This document shows, one piece after another, positions 5,607 to 7,424 of a stretch of 7,424 bases of DNA. The first letter of the stretch is position 1; each line of letters opens with the position of its first letter. Under the pieces are notes generated by a model. It was not told the origin of the DNA. It searched no databases and saw nothing but the letters and a program-made list of their open reading frames with translations. The stretch comes from Chloroflexota bacterium (GTDB lineage: Bacteria > Chloroflexota > Anaerolineae > Anaerolineales > Villigracilaceae): contig JACPVD010000142.1 of the NCBI GenBank assembly GCA_016191895.1, forward strand, positions 1 to 7,424. The letters are read 5' to 3'. The translations under genes and the position numbers were made by a program.

Positions 5607-5710
5607 TGCGTCGCGCCATTTTGAACGGGACTAACTTTACGAGTAGATTCGCCAGATTAATTGGACGAATCCACCCGTCTGGTGCGACGCATATCATCCC
5701 CGTATGGGGA
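5607..5710 (+). promoter_or_regulatory. Structured 5' leader RNA upstream of the ABC exporter
   Basis: Three nested helices can form. The outer helix is 5607-5617 with 5681-5691 (11 pairs including one G-U wobble). The middle helix is ACGGG (5625-5629) with CCCGT (5674-5678). The inner helix is GATTCG/CCA (5646-5654) with TGG/CGAATC (5662-5671), with one bulged A at 5665 and a 7-nt apical loop. A separate hairpin TCCCC-GTAT-GGGGA follows at 5697-5710. The element lies wholly between the predicted transcription start and the Shine-Dalgarno (5739-5744). I do not recognise it as a known riboswitch class. It could be a cis-regulatory RNA, a protein-binding leader, or a transcribed palindromic repeat. 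Confidence 0.55.
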
Positions 5711-5738
5711 CTGCGTAACATCAGTAACTAATCGAACC

Positions 5739-5744
5739 AAAGGA
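5739..5744 (+). promoter_or_regulatory. Shine-Dalgarno of the ABC exporter gene
   Basis: AAAGGA with 8 nt to ATG 5753-5755. It is the only plausible ribosome site close to the start of the long coding frame. Confidence 0.65.
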
Positions 5745-5752
5745 CAACACTT

Positions 5753-7424
5753 ATGCATGGAAGCGGCTGGTTCTCTTTTATTACCGCGGGCGATCAAAAG
5801 CCCTCGAAAATAACACGTCAATTGCTGGCGCGGGTGTTTGCGTATGCCAGGCCGTATTGGAGTCACATCGGCGGGATGCTGCTGACGATTCTTCTCAGCA
5901 CGGCGTTGAGTCTGGCGTCGCCGCTGATCTTCCGCCAGTTGATCGATGTGATTCTGCCGCGCAAGAATCGAAATCAACTGGCGCTGTTTGCGCTTGCGTT
6001 GCTGGCCGTCCCGCTGTTGAGCGGCGGCATCAATGTGATCCAACGAAAACTAAACGCAACCGTCGGCGAGGGCGTGATCTATGATCTGCGCGTGACGTTG
6101 TTCGAGCGCTTACAGCGCATGAGCCTGCGCTTCTTTACCAACACCAAAGCCGGCGAGTTAATGAGCCGCCTCAACAACGACGTCATCGGCGCGCAGAATG
6201 CCATCAGCAATACCATCGTCGGCATTGTCACCAATTTGATTCAGGCATCGGCCATCATCGGAGTCATGCTCACGCTCGAATGGAGGCTGACCATTGCCAG
6301 CGTTTTCGTCCTGCCGTTGTTTTATCTCATTGCCCGCAGTCTGGCCGAACGGATGCGTGTCATCATCCGCGATGCGATGGACCTTAACGCGCAAATGAAC
6401 GCGCACATGAACGAGACTCTCAACATCGGCGGCGCGTTGCTGGTGAAATTATTTGGCCGCGCCAACGAAGAGGGCAGCCGCTTTCGTCAACGCGCGGCGG
6501 GCGTGCGCGACAAGGGCATTCAACGCGCCGTCATCGGCTCGTCGTTTTTCGTGCTGATCGGCTTCGTCGGCGCGGTGGGTACGGCGTTTGTCTATGGCTT
6601 CGGCGGCTGGCTGGTGATTCAAGACAAGTTCACCATCGGCACCATCGTGGCATTCGGGTCGTATCTCGGCACGTTGTACGGCGCATTGCAGGGTCTCGCC
6701 GCCGCGCCGGGCGAATTCACCACCAGCATGGTTTCGTTCGAGCGCGTGTTCGAAGTGATCGACCTGCCTCATGACATCGAAGAAAAAACCTCTTCGACTA
6801 CGCTCAGAGCGAATGACGTTAAGGGTGAAATTGAATTCGAAGATGTCAGTTTCAAGTATTCGATCAACGAAGATATCATGCTCAGCAACGTCAAGAGGTA
6901 TGGGAGTCTGGCAAATGTGACTGCGGTGATATCGGGAGGGCAGAAGACGGAAAAGACAGAAGACGGGGGCCCGAGGACAGAGCGCGGTCGTCCGTCCTCG
7001 AGCCTCGGTCAGGATGAAAATATCGAGCAGGACTCACCCGAGCCTGAATCAACATCCCAGGCCAGGGTCGTGGCGTTGGAGCGAATCTCCTTTAAGGCCG
7101 CCCCCGGTCAGTTGGTGGCGCTCGTCGGCCCTTCCGGCGCCGGCAAAACCACGCTGACGTATCTCATCCCAAGATTGTACGATCCCACACACGGACTCAT
7201 CCGCATCGACGGCCACGACCTGCGCGATGTGACGCTCGATTCGCTCTCGTCCGTCATCGGCATGGTGACTCAGGAAACGCATCTCTTCCACGACACCATC
7301 CGCACGAACCTGGTCTACGCAAAGACCGACGCGACCCAGGCCGAGATCGAAGCCGCCGCGCGCGCCGCGAATATCCATAACTTTGTGATGGGGCTTCCCG
7401 ACAAATACGACACCATCGTCGGCG
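5753..7424 (+). CDS. ABC exporter half-transporter (TMD-NBD), 3' end beyond window, with an in-frame insertion in the NBD
   Basis: My translation gives 557 codons, open at the right edge. Residues about 1-330 form an ABC exporter type I membrane domain with six predicted segments (near 40-60, 76-96, 151-175, 179-195, 260-290 and 297-320) and the family pattern RFFTNTKAGELMSRLNNDV (126-144). The nucleotide-binding domain starts near 361 (EFEDVSFKY, A-loop Tyr369). It continues with Walker A GPSGAGKTT (459-467, Lys465) and the Q-loop Gln507, and ends before LSGGQ and Walker B. The family exports drugs, lipids or peptides using ATP as a homo- or heterodimer; the substrate is unknown. A-loop to Walker A is 90 residues here against roughly 30 normally, so about 60 extra residues (near 374-437) are inserted. 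They are hydrophilic and Gly/Glu/Lys/Ser-rich. The frame stays open, so the gene is not visibly broken. Confidence 0.93.
   Translation, partial: MHGSGWFSFITAGDQKPSKITRQLLARVFAYARPYWSHIGGMLLTILLSTALSLASPLIFRQLIDVILPRKNRNQLALFALALLAVPLLSGGINVIQRKLNATVGEGVIYDLRVTLFERLQRMSLRFFTNTKAGELMSRLNNDVIGAQNAISNTIVGIVTNLIQASAIIGVMLTLEWRLTIASVFVLPLFYLIARSLAERMRVIIRDAMDLNAQMNAHMNETLNIGGALLVKLFGRANEEGSRFRQRAAGVRDKGIQRAVIGSSFFVLIGFVGAVGTAFVYGFGGWLVIQDKFTIGTIVAFGSYLGTLYGALQGLAAAPGEFTTSMVSFERVFEVIDLPHDIEEKTSSTTLRANDVKGEIEFEDVSFKYSINEDIMLSNVKRYGSLANVTAVISGGQKTEKTEDGGPRTERGRPSSSLGQDENIEQDSPEPESTSQARVVALERISFKAAPGQLVALVGPSGAGKTTLTYLIPRLYDPTHGLIRIDGHDLRDVTLDSLSSVIGMVTQETHLFHDTIRTNLVYAKTDATQAEIEAAARAANIHNFVMGLPDKYDTIVG
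6791..6818. repeat. Candidate dispersed repeat in the TMD-NBD linker of the ABC gene
   Basis: The stretch holds the palindrome CGCTC-A-GAGCG (6801-6811). Its flanks, read on the other strand, begin GTCATTCGCTCTGAGCG. This resembles the GTCATTCTGAGCGAAG-type repeats I recall as widespread between genes in many environmental bacteria. Here it is translated as residues about 347-356 (TSSTTLRAND) in the linker before the nucleotide-binding domain. The match rests on memory, so confidence is low. Confidence 0.35.
6941..7010. repeat. Degenerate direct/inverted repeat inside the ABC coding sequence
   Basis: CAGAAGACGG occurs at 6941-6950 and again at 6957-6966. Downstream, 6972-6981 pairs with 6991-7000 at 9 of 10 positions (core CGAGGAC/GTCCTCG) around a 9-nt loop. 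The purine-rich left side and pyrimidine-rich right side look like the decayed arms of a larger palindromic element. It encodes most of the extra NBD loop (residues about 397-420) in frame. Confidence 0.6.

Noticed and set aside
5657..6043. A 128-codon open frame on the minus strand, across the ABC leader and gene start
   Set aside because: It is antisense to the exporter membrane domain, has a Gln/Arg-rich composition typical of shadow frames, and no ribosome site.
6895..7070. The ABC gene as a pseudogene broken by an insertion
   Set aside because: The frame is uninterrupted across the extra segment, and the A-loop, Walker A and Q-loop all read correctly, so the simplest reading is an in-frame insertion. 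The 3' part is outside the window, so later damage cannot be excluded.
6158..7378. Three minus-strand frames opposite the ABC gene
   Set aside because: They are rich in His, Asp, Arg and Gly, as expected from reading a GC-rich gene backwards. The plus strand encodes clear ABC motifs.

Overview
The window is about 7.4 kb of moderately GC-rich bacterial chromosome with ordinary, dense housekeeping coding. I see no transposase, integrase, tRNA, rRNA or CRISPR array. The family mix suggests a Chloroflexota bacterium, probably Anaerolineae: a lipoprotein-like HtrA, a membrane protein with a Thr/Pro linker and SH3b tail, a soluble P-type-ATPase-like HAD protein, and many intergenic palindromes. This is an inference from recalled family distribution, not from a search.

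Layout. Five genes lie on the minus strand. In transcription order they are a HAD-superfamily protein (5486-5016), a membrane protein with a C-terminal SH3b domain (4931-3606), a phosphoglucomutase/phosphomannomutase (3530-2082), a class-B DnaJ/CbpA co-chaperone (1840-953) and a trypsin-like HtrA protease that runs off the left edge (862-1). Divergent from them, a half-size ABC exporter (TMD plus NBD) starts at 5753 on the plus strand and runs off the right edge before its signature motif. DnaJ and HtrA form a plausible two-gene protein quality-control unit with its own promoter. The other minus-strand genes are co-oriented, but nothing ties them to one pathway.

Expression signals. The HAD and dnaJ genes have a -10 element only 8 and 6 nt before the ATG and no Shine-Dalgarno, so both look leaderless. 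HtrA, the mutase and the ABC gene have clear Shine-Dalgarno sequences. The ABC gene has a good sigma70-type promoter at 5557-5586, followed by a leader of about 160 nt that can fold into a long multi-helix structure.

The most interesting content is the palindromes. Each of the four minus-strand intergenic gaps holds one large palindrome. Two (889-939 and 1983-2025) are members of one family whose arms differ at three positions, each with the matching compensatory change. One of these appears to have been split by a 40-bp insertion flanked by a 6-bp direct repeat. The other two (3546-3600 and 4948-5004) are palindromes of palindromes. Inside the ABC gene, an insertion of about 60 residues between the A-loop and Walker A is encoded by degenerate repeat/palindromic DNA, as if a repeat element had been absorbed in frame into a conserved domain.
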